From Henricia sp. BOLD:AAB3569 (taxonomy: Eukaryota; Echinodermata; Asteroidea; Spinulosida; Echinasteridae): 64,000 bases of DNA. Numbering within the stretch: position 1 is the stretch's first letter; each line of letters begins with the position of its first letter. Shown here one piece after another: positions 30,492 to 41,759 of the stretch. Made by a program: the position numbers and the translations under genes. The stretch is from the NCBI GenBank assembly GCA_037783545.1, contig JBBELK010000003.1, forward strand, positions 1,178,001 through 1,242,000. The letters are read 5' to 3'. Below the pieces are notes generated by a model. It searched no databases. It saw only the letters and a list, made by a program, of their open reading frames with translations, and was not told where the DNA came from.

Positions 30492-33400
30492 CTGCAAGAC
30501 AGAACACGTGAGTAAAAATGAGAGGTAAATTTTCACTTGAAAATGAGCATTTCCCAACCTCGATAGCCAAAACATGATTTCAGAATACAACCCTCTGCTA
30601 AATAAAATACAGGAATACATTTACTTGAGTTTGACCGTTTAACAAATTCAAAAAATTATATATTCATGTCTCGTTGTCGAACTGTACACACAATCCCGTC
30701 GTATTACGGAGTCGCTAGCGTCCACATGTAAGCATTTTGCCCTTCCGCTGCCGTTTTATTTTGGGCGCGCGCCCAACTTTGGACGATCACAGAGTGGACG
30801 TCCACAGAATTGAAACGACAACGGTAGCCGTTAGCGGCAAACGTTGAAAGTTTCAACACGTCAGTTGCCGTTTCCGTCGCAATTCAGCCGCCCCGGTCGA
30901 CCCGAGATTCTCTTGCGCCGCGACGTAACAATCGGCATCAAGCAACGCTCAGGTCACAAAACAGAACAAATCGTGCTGGTGTCGCTGAACAAGCGGCAAC
31001 TCGACGCAAAATAATGTCGCGCACGATGGCGTGATTTTTCCGCACGCTGATTGGCCAACGAAAACTGGATGCGTGTGTCACGCGCGCATCTTGTTTTCTA
31101 ACCTAGATCTTGGCTGTGACGATCGGCATCACGTTGAACATGTTCTACTATTGCGTTGATATTTTATTTTTAGCGCCGTCTGCAGATGCCGATTGTCGTC
31201 GGAGCTACACACAGGTCTAAAAACAATCGCTGACTATTTGGATACCGACGGGCGTTATAGCTCAGGCGCAGCTTGGTCATAAAAAGCCAGTCGACGACTT
31301 TCATGTGTGGTACATGGTCATGAGGGCGGCTTAACGAAAGAGTTTCGTCATGTCAAGTTTTCACGTACTGAAGCGGCATGATATATCAAGTATCTAACCT
31401 GCAGTAAATCCGCCAGCGAAGGCCCCACAACTGTCGAAAAACATGGCCAATCCGTAGGTAGTTGGCAGACCACGGAGGCTCACAAGATCCCTCAAAACGA
31501 CCGGCACTAGCGGGTATACGGCCCCCGATGAAAACCCAACAACTAAACACGAGATCATCACCCCAGCATACGTCTTGGAAATAACATTACCAAAAGCTCC
31601 AAACGCTCCAACAGCCAGAGCCACAGCGTACGTAGTGTAGGCGGTGACCAGTCTGCGATGAATAAACCAGCCATGAGTTAGTCTGGTAAACGACGATCCT
31701 GCACCTAACACAGATAGTGACATGCCCGCCATTTCGGTACTAACTCCTACCAACCCTGTGCTCGCAACCACGTGGAATGTGACGGAATAAAAGGCACACG
31801 CTTGGAAGAAACTGACAGGACACATTAGGATAAACGCTGCCGCATATGATAACCAACAGTTGTTGCTGAAATTGTCTAAAGAAAATCGTCTGCTACGTTT
31901 CGATCGGTCGCCACATATTTCCTCTACTTTCTTCAATTGTTCGTCTTCCAGTGTGTTCTTAACATCTGGCATTTGACCAACAATGTCCGCTTTCCTTTGT
32001 TGATTGTCGGACAAATGTTCCCTGCTGTCATTTTCCTCACAAGAGGTTCCTTGCATTGATAAAGACACATTTTCCTCGCACTCCAGTCTACTTACGCTTT
32101 CCTGTTCAACATCATGACTAACTCTCTCGATCAAATCACTGTCTGTTTCCGGATTTTCCAAGCTCTCATTTCCACATCCTTTCATCTCAATCTTCGAGTA
32201 CAATTTAGAGCTCTTCTTGGCAAGTTCACGCCTGTTTCCATAACAACCGGTTTCACTCGGCAATGGTCGGAACAGGGAAGCGGCAACAAGTATGTTGAGA
32301 CTAATTCCCCCTTGGATAACGAGAGATCCCCGCCATCCGTAGCTGTCAATTAAATAATCCAGCAATGGCGGCAGTACGAACACGGCCACTCCGGGCCCGC
32401 TAAACGCAAGTCCATTCACTATGGCGTAACGTTGCTTAAAGTAGTGTCCTAGAATTACTGTGGCTGACACGAACACGAGACCAGAGCCTATTCCTGTCGA
32501 AAAGAAACAGAAAAAGGGTTATGTCATGTCTTTAAAGATGTTGGTATATTCACAATAAACCGAATGAGAGATGACGTCATCAATGTAATCAAAACCACGT
32601 CGCGCACGGGTTCATGGGATTGTTTGGAGTACTCTAATAAAATGGCATATGCGTTATAGTCCGTGAATTCGAGGTGGTAGGTGCTTCGCTACCGTAAAAT
32701 ACTCCAGACTCTTCGGAGGTGGCTCTAGTTGAAAAGCGATGTAAACTAGTGAATTTGTCGTACACTCTCAGAACGTTGGTTAAAAATTTTAACCAACTTG
32801 GTTAAAATGTTAACCAACCATGTATTACCAGGTGAACATCCCAACAGTTGGTTAAAACCTTAACCAACCCAGGTTGGTTAAATTTTAATACGTGGTTGGT
32901 TAAAATTTTTAACCAATGATTGGTTAATTAAATTTTAACCAACCTGTTGGTTAATGGTGAGTTGGGCAAATTTTAACCATGCAGTTGGTTATACCAGAAT
33001 GGTTGGGCAATTTACTTAAATGCTGTTCACAGAAATTGGGCAATATTTTACCAACAGTTGGTTAATTTATTATGTTATCAGTTCTTTAAGACACTAAATA
33101 AAGGAAAATACTACACAATGACCTTGATAATTTTACATTTTATTATTTTGAATATATCACGTACCGTATTTTGATGTACATAACCAGCAGCAGTAGGTCA
33201 AATATATCCTTAAATTTTCTGAATGAAAGTATTTGGATTCTTTCAAACACATCACACTGTGTTAACAATGAGTTTGATAATGCTTAAGTGCTTTTTGTTT
33301 TTTGTGTGGTTTACACAGACAAAGAAAAGTTAACTTCGGGTTGCGAAATAACACTAACACAATTTATATTTAGTTGCGATTAGCTTGCAAAGTATGGAAA

Positions 33401-36400
33401 GTTTGTTCTGGATCAAAAAGTAGTTAGCATACAATCATTACTGTTCACTTAATAAAAAGTTTCCCGTATTCAGGCTTCTCACACCAGATTACTCTAAGGC
33501 AGCTGTAGCTCACAAACAAAATGTCAAACGGCAGATCAGATGATTTAGTTAATGTCCAGCACACTATGTCTTCTTGAATGTTAGTGTTTCCATCAGAATG
33601 ATCCACCTCAATCGGCGGCCCTCACCAGCTTTATCATGAGTAGCAGTTGTCAGATCAACTGTGATGAGTGGTTGTCGCCTTGGCTTCTCATTACCGTGTT
33701 GTTATTAAATTGCTGTATGGATAAACAAAATGAAACAAAGACTAACTTAGTATGCATGACATATATCGGAAAGAATTTACAAGTCGGACATCACATAAGC
33801 CCTCATGCACTCAGCCTATAGGACAACTCAGAAAAATTATAAATTTTTTCGAGTAAATTCTTCATATTTTTCCCCTCTAAATTTTGGTTCTCTCATTATA
33901 TTTGCACTTATTGCTATTTAATAAATAACTTTAAGGCAAAATTAGTGATGTCCGAGTACTAAATTCTTACCTTTTTTAAATAAAAAAATATCAAAAAGAC
34001 TTCTCTTCAAACGTTTAACACATTTTAGTGGTTATTAAATCACTATAAGGACAATCAGTGCTAATCAGTGGTAATCAGAATTCTTTCCAAATCATGTACC
34101 TATCACTTGTTTCCCCCATCCTGGCGATTCGTCCACGACGTACGCATATAGAAATAAAATTTACAGCGCAGAGGAAAAAACGTGCACGTTTTGTTCTCAT
34201 ATGGGCGAGGATTTTGTCATCCAAATTTTCCCCAGGGGCGGGGAATTTATCACACGAAACTTAGTGACAACCCCCCACCTCTTATACTCTTAGGTGGAAC
34301 AGCCCGGGGGTGGGGAACTAGGGAGGAGTGGGAGAAACGAAGACCGTGCGTATAGCGAGTACATGTATGTACTCCACTATCACTAGCATACACACGGCTA
34401 TACGTGTACAAAGCGTAGCCGTGCATGCCGTGCGTGGATGGTTTACAAAAAATAGCACGTTCATGTCGGCTTAAACCTTCGAAAATGTCTGCCAAATCTT
34501 TCTGCTAGCAACCACTAATGTATCCACACAGTCTAACGAAATACTAGACGATTAAACGAGACAGGCTTACCTTCAAATAACCGTCATTTCGGCTCAGAAA
34601 CACCGCTCAGATCTGACCGTGAACTTTCGCCATTTTGTGTGTGTTTTACTGTGTGCCTGTACTGTACGCACACACAACGTTTTTACATCGACAACGACGC
34701 GACGCGTGAAAGAAAATGCTGCACTGGCGAATGTTGCTATTCACCAATGGCAGCTTTCGCTGGACACCACGTGATATGGTTGGGCGATTTGTTTTAACCA
34801 ACTTCTCTTTTGCGGGGGGTCGACATTATAACCATAGTTGGTTAAAATACAGCCCTCTGATCTTATATTTTACACAACCCGCAGTTTACCCAACCAGAAA
34901 GCAGAATAATTCTTAACCAACCCCTGGTTAAAGACAAATTTACCCAACTCATAGAATTTAACCAACATTGGGAGGTTTTTAACCAACTTATTTTTAACCA
35001 GTCATATTTTAACCAGCGTTCTGAGAGTGTACGTAAACACAAACACAATGAGCAGCGGTTCAGCGTGTATACGCCATTTAATCCCACAATGCTTTGCGTG
35101 GAGAGGATTGTGCGACACGGTTTGTTTACATGTGCCCATATGCCGTCTGGTACCCTATAGGCTCTCACCATTCTTCCTCCATGCTCTCACATAGAATCGC
35201 ATGCATGTAAACGATCCATCCTGACGTCACGATGACGTCATCTATTCACTCACCTGCGACCAATCCCATCGTGATGAATATATGAATACTAGAACTAGCG
35301 AATGAGGTAGCAATGTATCCACACGAAACGGCTATTCCTCCCATGAGTGACGTCATTCGGCAACCAAATCTCTTTACACATACGCTGCCAATTGGACCTG
35401 GAGAAAAGAAACAAGAAACACACGAATCGGAATACAATGTATTATACGTGCGTTTGCGATTCCCCACAATTCCCTGCGCGCAGTGCATGATGGGACATAA
35501 TTCTAGTACACCACACAGGAGCTCTAAGTTTGATCGTGTACAAACGAATCAAACGTACGTGGCAAATCTGTTTTTGACACGAGTGTTACCTGGTAAGATA
35601 AAGCTCAGATACAGATACTGTCTGTTTTGAGGTTACATCGGCGTCTATAGGGGTGAAATACTATAACTCGTGTAATAAATGCGATGGTATAGACCCTTCA
35701 CACCGGCGGCCATGACAGGGGGCAGCTTTTTCTATAAATGATGTGACAATAGATCAATGAAGTATAGCCCCAGTCTTCCAAAAGATACTTCAGAAGTCTA
35801 TTGATAGTGGAGAACTCCCAGAAGACTGGTTGAACGCCAACATCGTTCCGATATACATGTACAAGAAAGGAGATCGGACAAATCCGGCTAATTTTCGTCC
35901 AATTGCCCTTACTTTAATACCATGCAAGCTCCTTGAGCATATAATACACCGGCACATCATGTATCATGTCTCCTTTTGCAACAGTGCCCCTTTAACGCAT
36001 TCCCCTACTGATCGTGCCTACCGAGGCCCTGTTGAAACCGGTCCCGTTTCGACGCTGTGGAACAAGCGACAGAAATATTGTCGATTGGTCGCTATTTCTT
36101 ACAGGACATTATCCTATACTCGCTCTCTAATCTCCATCCCTCTGAGTAAATACAAATGTCGCAGGAATTATCGATAGGATGAATGTTACAAAAACAAAAA
36201 CTCAAACCAATTTCGAGAAAATAACATGACCAATTTCATTTAATTACATCCAAAAATGACTCAGGCGTGTGTTCGCTGAACGCAACATCCGACTTACTAC
36301 ACATATTTGCGTGGATTTCCTCAGAGTGGAAATTCCCAGAGATCTCAGGATGACTTACATGTAGCTGCCAATAAAGTGGTCCCTGAGCTTATGATCCATC

Positions 36401-36581
36401 CAAGCTCAGCACTGCTCGCTTCAAACTCGTCTTGTATCGAGGTAAAGTACACCCCACTGCAGAGCGAAGTCCCCATGGTTAGGAACATTTGAACGAAGGA
36501 GCCTGTAGTTACCAGCCAGCCCCATCCTCCACCCGGTTCCTTTTCTCCAAGACGTCGGAGTTTTCTTGGACGATTCTTCAT
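30304..36581 (-). CDS. SLC16 / monocarboxylate transporter-like protein (complete, 4 exons)
   Basis: Exons on the minus strand are 36581-36359, 35397-35254, 32493-31399 and 30491-30304. The splice phases agree (1, 1, 1) and give 549 residues. The first exon carries the SLC16 N-terminal signature around TM1 (GGGWGWLVTTGSF; the usual Asp-Gly-Gly is Gly-Gly-Gly here). The second gives IGSVCVKRFGCR and TM2-3. The third, 365 codons, carries GIGSGLVFVSA, the second signature YFKQRYAIVNGLAFSG, GWRGSLV, a long charged cytoplasmic loop, and most C-terminal helices. The last exon has a further helix and an acidic C terminus. Family role: proton-linked or facilitative transport of monocarboxylates or related solutes across the plasma membrane with 12 helices. 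The substrate cannot be told from sequence, and several SLC16 members transport other solutes. The start has A at -3. Confidence 0.92.
30500..31390. other. SLC16-like intron 3, CG-richer, nothing assigned
   Basis: 30740-31210 is noticeably richer in CG than its surroundings (GGGCGCGCGCCC, CGCGCGCATC). I found no exon and no match elsewhere. Confidence 0.4.
31399..32493 (-). CDS. SLC16-like gene exon 3 (core of transporter)
   Basis: A 365-codon phase 1-1 exon. It contains TM4-6, a ~120-residue hydrophilic loop with many Glu, Ser and Lys, and TM7-11 with LTHGWFIHRR and FFDSCGAFAGGF. The donor is GTTAGA, weaker than the others in this gene. Confidence 0.92.
32759..35033. repeat. 2.27-kb foldback element in SLC16-like intron 2
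   Basis: Perfect 17-bp ends CGTACACTCTCAGAACG and its complement. Clusters of TTGGTTAA/TTAACCAA repeats lie just inside both ends (32770-33070 and 34790-35015). The ~1.7-kb centre has no transposase-like frame. Confidence 0.85.
35254..35397 (-). CDS. SLC16-like gene exon 2
   Basis: A 48-codon phase 1-1 exon: PIGSVCVKRFGCR, then GGIAVSCGYIATSFASS and IFITMGLVA, matching TM2-3 of SLC16 proteins. The acceptor has a pyrimidine-rich tract before CAG, and the donor is GTGAGT. Confidence 0.88.
35697..35745 (+). repeat. Half of the CACCGG/CCATGACAGGGGGCAG foldback
   Basis: ACCGGCGGCCATGACAGGGG matches the left arm of 27308-27466. The right arm is missing and a LINE fragment follows. Confidence 0.5.
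35760..35965 (+). mobile_element. LINE reverse-transcriptase fragment
   Basis: The translation contains ELPEDWLNANIVPIY, KKGDRTNPANFRPIALT and CKLLEHIIHRHIM, the start of a non-LTR retrotransposon RT domain. It breaks off before the catalytic core and cannot be active. Confidence 0.85.
35975..36350 (-). repeat. Decayed element family E copy
   Basis: CCTTTAACGCATTCCCCTAC through GAGATCTCAGGATG is the diverged, shortened reverse of family E. It abuts the SLC16-like exon 1 donor region at 36351. Confidence 0.65.
36359..36581 (-). CDS. SLC16-like gene exon 1
   Basis: Encodes a basic N terminus (MKNRPRKLRRLGEKEP), the GGGWGW motif and TM1. It ends in ...SSGTTLLAAT with a phase-1 GTAAGT donor at 36358-36353. 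Confidence 0.88.
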
Positions 36582-36592
36582 TTTAACTGCAT
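36578..36592 (-). promoter_or_regulatory. Short upstream ORF overlapping the SLC16-like start codon
   Basis: An upstream ATG begins ATG-CAG-TTA-AAA-TGA, whose stop overlaps the main start as ATGA. It would matter only if the mRNA includes this sequence, which is likely given that it lies 11 bases upstream. Confidence 0.35.
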
Positions 36593-36837
36593 GGATTAGA
36601 CATACAGAAATTTAATCCTCAATACAGCTCTACAAGAAGGATTGTACAATGTACAGTTGAGCTGTGAGGTTATTAAGTACTAAATGTCACGGCAGCCGCA
36701 ACATTATACGAGCATTATTTGTCTGCGAATGTGCTCGTTTTATGCCTATTGAAATGTTTTCGGACAAAAGTTCAACAGCTCAAGGCATAACAGGTGATTA
36801 TCGCTGTATAAATTGAAGCTAACCACAAGAGGAAATG

Positions 36838-37104
36838 CGTGTAACACCCGTTTCATCATACCAGAGTCGCGTCGAACTAAATTATCCCAGAGGTTCGACT
36901 TGGAGCGACTTGGTTCGCCAAAAGTCAAAAGATCGACTGTTCCAGTCGGTCAGAACGACTGTAGAGGGACTTGGTTTCAGGCGCCGATCTTCAGTGTACG
37001 CACAGCTCGCATTAATATTAGAACGCCTGTCTGGAGCGACTCGGATCGCTCTCACTACAATTAGTTCGGCGCGATTCTGGTGCGCCTGTATGAAACGGGT
37101 ATAA
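36838..37104. repeat. Foldback element
   Basis: ACACCCGTTTCATCATACCAGA at left is answered at the right by GCGATTCTGGTG...TATGAAACGGGT. Confidence 0.55.
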
Positions 37105-37114
37105 TCTACGTCTT

Positions 37115-37260
37115 TGAAGCGGGCCTCCCACTGTGCGATTTTTGCTACGAATTAGGTACGATTAGCTACGATTTGGTTGCGATTGTGTATAGAGTATACC
37201 TAATCGTACCGAATCGTGGGGAATTCGTGGCAAAAATCGCACAGTGGGAGGCCCGCTTAA
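37115..37260. repeat. Hairpin MITE family J, copy 1
   Basis: AAGCGGGCCTCCCACTGTGC and its exact complement bound ~145 bp. Copy 2 is at 42072-42230. Confidence 0.88.
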
Positions 37261-37269
37261 TACATGATG

Positions 37270-37590
37270 TGAACTTAAGAAGTGTGCGCTGGGTGAACAA
37301 GCGGCGAATGAATAAAATTGAATGAATGATGCAATCTTAAAACGTACAGTAGTTATAAAGGCATGCTGTCACGTATACAGTATATGTAGGCTGGAAAGAT
37401 TAATAGCTCTTGGAATAAAAAAGGATCAAATAGGTAAAGACATGAATGAATGTTGTATTCACCAAGGTATAGTAGGCGAACAGTTTAATGTTTAGAGGAA
37501 TGGTGGGATCCGCTCTATTATTAAAGGGACAGTCAAATATGGTCACTACACTTTGTCACTCGTCATGTGGCATTAACCAGGAATAAAGCA
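37270..37590. other. Intergenic stretch with no recognised feature
   Basis: Nothing assignable seen. Confidence 0.35.
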
Positions 37591-37597
37591 ATGTTCA

Positions 37598-37718
37598 CAG
37601 TGGCGGATCCAGCCTCTTTAAAGTACAGAAATACAAAGGAAAAGCGTTGCTACAACCCCATGAAATCCATGTAGGCATATTCCTGTATTTTAATGAGGCT
37701 GGATCCGCCACTGGTTCA
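37598..37718. repeat. Hairpin MITE with CAGTGGCGGATCCAG ends
   Basis: CAGTGGCGGATCCAGCCTC and GAGGCTGGATCCGCCACTG are perfect inverted ends, total ~118 bp. Confidence 0.85.
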
Positions 37719-38497
37719 GGGTCTTTGTTCAATTTTACTTTTTCTAATGACGTCATGGAAAATTTTCACATGCAGAGGCACTTCCCCTGATTGCATGTGG
37801 GAAAGTATTCAACAACAAAACATATTATTGGTAAAACATAATCTGCTCTTCTGGTGACAGAAAAAAATAGGATGTGGAAAACTAGACACTATGCAAAAAC
37901 ATTCAATCCATTTTAATGTCTACTTTTTGAACCTCTATCATATCAACACACATTACATGAATGATCAGCAAGTGCGGGTGCTGAGCATTAAGCTAGGTTC
38001 ATACTTCTCCGCCGAACTCACTCGCCGCACTTTCGCCGAGTGTAGTCGCTGCAGAGTTAATACTGACCGCGCACTGTTGAACTTGTTTGACCCTACTCGG
38101 CGGTCAAAATTTCCGTTCCGCACGTAGGTCGCCGAGCGAGTATGAATTGGGCTTTAGTCAATTTGCGCACATTTGAACATGGCCAAAATCGTCTGCACTG
38201 CCCGCCGTCAACGGTTTACAAAAAAGCTTACAAGCAATAATTGTTGGCAACTTTTTCCCCCATGTTTGCCCTCGTATATGTTCTATAGATCTACTAAAGA
38301 CATTTCAACTCGTTCACCAAAAGCTACCATAGAATTGTTACTAATTCATCTTTAATTCTGATATAAATTAACACTTTTTAGCGAAAGCTGTTTTCTTTTC
38401 AATCGCGTTTACAATTCCGCCATCTTGAAAAGTGACATGATTACAACTGACTAGAGATGAACCTACCCCCGGGGCTTGGTTCCTCTAGTCAGACTAG

Positions 38498-38562
38498 TAT
38501 ATAGTCAAACCACGCAGCGTTCGGGTGACTAGCTATAGTCAAACCACGCAGCGTTCGGGTGA
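38498..38562 (+). repeat. Two-unit tandem repeat
   Basis: A ~35-bp unit containing AGTCAAACCACGCAGCGTTC is present twice back to back. Confidence 0.85.
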
Positions 38563-38867
38563 CATCTAGATCGCCGACTATATGGTTAGAACTTGCTCTA
38601 CGTTGGTTCGTAACTTTCGATGCGTGTACAAAACGGTAGCTGTTCAATTGGTATGCGATTTGTATTATCGTAATTATCATAACATATCCAGCAGATGAGA
38701 ATGTAATGCATGTACGCATGCATACCGTGTACAACCGTCCGTCTGTCCCACAACAGACACTACGACGTCATCGACCTAGACCTTTGATCTTTCCCAGCGT
38801 GTCAATTCCACTGAGTTATATGCCCTGTTACATGCCTCCATCTATTAATATTAACGAAGCGTGTTTA

Positions 38868-39446
38868 TATTTTTCCAGAAAATAGATTTCGTTTTAACTA
38901 AGAACCATATAAAATACCTCCCCAAAATACTATCCATGGGAAGAAAACAGGAAATTTGCAATCTTTAATTTGGATGTGGAAGCAAAAGGTCGGTGTGATC
39001 ACTGCACTGCTTTACGGAATTGGATAAATTAGTTTACAAAACATCGGTGTTTTTTTACGATGTATCCTTGGAAATATACGGATAGAGAACGCGACATTTC
39101 AGAATGGTAATGAGAAAAATATGACAAATAGTATGGTATCAAAATATCAACACCCGTGGGGAAAATAGGGGTACTAAAAATGACCTGGGGCCAATTTCAT
39201 AGAGCTGTTCAGCAAAACAAAATTGCTTAATCCAAAAATGTTTTGCTTTATAAAAGTGGGTTAGCAGTCAAAATCTTATGCGATGTGTTCACAGTTGACT
39301 GGTGTTGTGCTATTCTTGCTAAAAACACAAGTTGGTATACAATTTTGACTATTAAACTATTTTTATAAAGCAAACAAATTTTGGATTAAGCAAACTTTTT
39401 TGCTAAGCAGCTTTATGAAATTGGCCCCTGGACACGCTCCTTTAGA
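38868..39446 (+). repeat. MITE family B copy with nested GGGCC MITE
   Basis: The B sequence stops at ...AAAAATGACCTG and resumes with GACACGCTCCTTTAG. Between them is a GGGCCAATTTCATAGAGC ... GAAATTGGCCC foldback flanked by CTG on both sides. Confidence 0.85.
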
Positions 39447-39885
39447 CAGCCGAAGTGTGACGTGTGGCCATGGCAATTGGCTCTAAACATCATGGCCGTC
39501 GGAAAAAGTACCATTGCAAATGCACAGGGACACGGTTCAGTGATTTTTAGTGTATAGCCAATTGCCAAGGCAACCAACAAAAAATGACGTATTCACTTCG
39601 GCAGTGAGGTTCGACCGTACTATAATTAGGGCACATACGTACATTGTGCACGGCACGTCACAGACCATGACCACTGCACTTAACACAGGTGTTGGCAACA
39701 AAATTGCCGTCTATATTCATGTAGGGATAGGGAAACCGGCAATAATTACAAAAGGTATTAATTATGCAGTTCCAGATTCTGAAATATTGGCTGTTGTGTT
39801 GTGGGGGGTTGGGAAACTGTTAGAGAATGCACCGGACTGTTTTTTAGAATAACTGTGACCGTAAAATTGTGGGTTCACAAAGTCA

Positions 39886-40158
39886 ACAGTGGCGCACCCA
39901 GTATTTTCGTGGGGCCGGGCTGGCCATGGCCGGCTGGCTGACACAACTTTCCCTGCGATGCCTACTGCCAAATAGCGCTTGTTTTGTTATGGCCATCCTG
40001 TCGATGATGTCAATGCTGATATTCATTGCCCTGTGTATTGACATCGAGTCCCGTCAAACGCTGGTTGCCCATTTTAATTTTAATTTTTTTTCAGAAGCTC
40101 AAGAACCCTGAGCCGGCACCCCCACCCCGCCCCCAATCCTTGGGTGCGCCACTGGTTC
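39886..40158. repeat. Element with CAGTGGCGCACCCAG ends
   Basis: CAGTGGCGCACCCAGTATT at left, TTGGGTGCGCCACTGG at right. The interior is unique here. Confidence 0.7.
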
Positions 40159-40669
40159 ACAAGCATTCCTGCTAAATCTATTTAAGATATGGTTTAAACC
40201 ATTACAAACCTTCGTCGACATTCGCTATTTCCTGTAACAAGTCTGTAAACTGTTGGTTGCACTTGCAGTATGGAGCTCCATGGTTGCAGAAATACTCACC
40301 AGTCAACTATGCATAGCCTCTGTACTTAACTGCAGTGGGTCGTAGTGCTAGCATGTCAATAGAATGGAGCAATGTCAATACCAGATCCAGTGACCGTGAC
40401 GCGTGCGGGACCGTACCAACTGGAAAACTAGCTATTTGATAGTGGCGCGCCACACTACCAAACTCTCATTACCACGATTTTCACAACACACATCTTAACT
40501 AATCCATGCTGCCTATTCTATATTCAGCCACATTTTTCGACCATCCACAAAGTTGAATTTGTCAGAAAGGATGCGCTTACTTACAGTGCGTCTGTCTCCC
40601 CGGCCCCACGGGTGCTGCAGCGCATGTGACCCGGAACGTAGCTCTCCGTTTGCAGACTGTAGGCCTATG

Positions 40670-40975
40670 ACTTGTTGTTGTTGTTGTTGTATATTTTATG
40701 GCATCTTCGGCAACTAAGGTCCTTTATGCCATCAACTATACGGTTTTAGCTTTAACTATACTATATTATCAACTAGAGATGACGAAGAAGGAGTTGCAGT
40801 TTTAGAAGTGGGAGGAAAACCCCCAGAGAAATGCCCCAGGGGAAAACCCACGCGGTCAAGTAGGGACTGCAAACCCAATCCACATACACGCCCCGGATTC
40901 GAACCCGGGACCCCAGAGGTGAAAGGCGAGGAAAGAACCCGTACGCCAACCCGACCGCCCCGCCCTATGACTTTA
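40670..40975 (-). repeat. SINE-like repeat, reverse orientation
   Basis: Contains GAAAACCCACGCGG and GGATTCGAACCCGGGACC (reverse of a Pol III B box). (TTG)n and a T-rich run lie at the 40670-40690 side. It is similar in style to a repeat common in aquatic animal genomes. Confidence 0.55.
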
Positions 40976-41116
40976 CTCCCGTGCTCCGAAGGCTATGCTC
41001 GTAGAACAAACACGATTCCGTGATGAGGGAATTTGACCGGCGTTGCCCTATACAGCTGAAATAATTTTGCATGACTAAAGAGACGGTGCTCGGAATATCG
41101 ACTAGCTAAATTCAAT

Positions 41117-41545
41117 AGACCGTGTAAGTTGACCTCGAGAACGTGCGACACTCCGCGAGATTGGTCGACTTCCGGAGACCTCGTAGCTTTAAACTACGTG
41201 CAGCGACCGTTTTTTTTTTTCGGTACCATTTTGACACCACGTCAAAATTAGCAGTTTCACCTATACTGATTCGGGGTCCATTGTAAAAATTCCTAAAATC
41301 CCATTTATTACCTGTGCGAAAAGTTATAATATACCTTGTAAGTTGACCTCGAGAACGTGCGAGACTCCACGATATTCGTCGACTTCCGGATACCTCGTAT
41401 TGGACCTTAACCACGTGCAGCGACCGTTTTTTTTCCGGTACAATTTTGACACCACATCACAATTAGCAGTTTCACCTGTACCAATTCGGGGTCCACTGTA
41501 AAATTCTTAAAATCCCATTTATTACTTGTTACAAAAGTTAACTGA
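41117..41545 (+). repeat. Diverged ~215-bp tandem duplication
   Basis: TGTAAGTTGACCTCGAGAAC starts both units. CGTGCAGCGACCG, AGCAGTTTCACC and ATCCCATTTATTAC recur in order at the same spacing. Confidence 0.85.
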
Positions 41546-41759
41546 GCAAAAAAGTTCATAACATTTTAAATCTGACCTTTTATTTCCGTCTCTGAGATAA
41601 ACTGGTAAACCTACACGTAATATAAAAACACGTAATATAAAAACCACACAGCCATGACAACGCGTCGCTGGTAGTCCGCAAGTGGCGCGAATATTTTGGC
41701 GCAGTGTCGACTAGTTGAGTTGCTTCCAGTTTCAGGGTCGATGTACGCGCGACTGGTCG

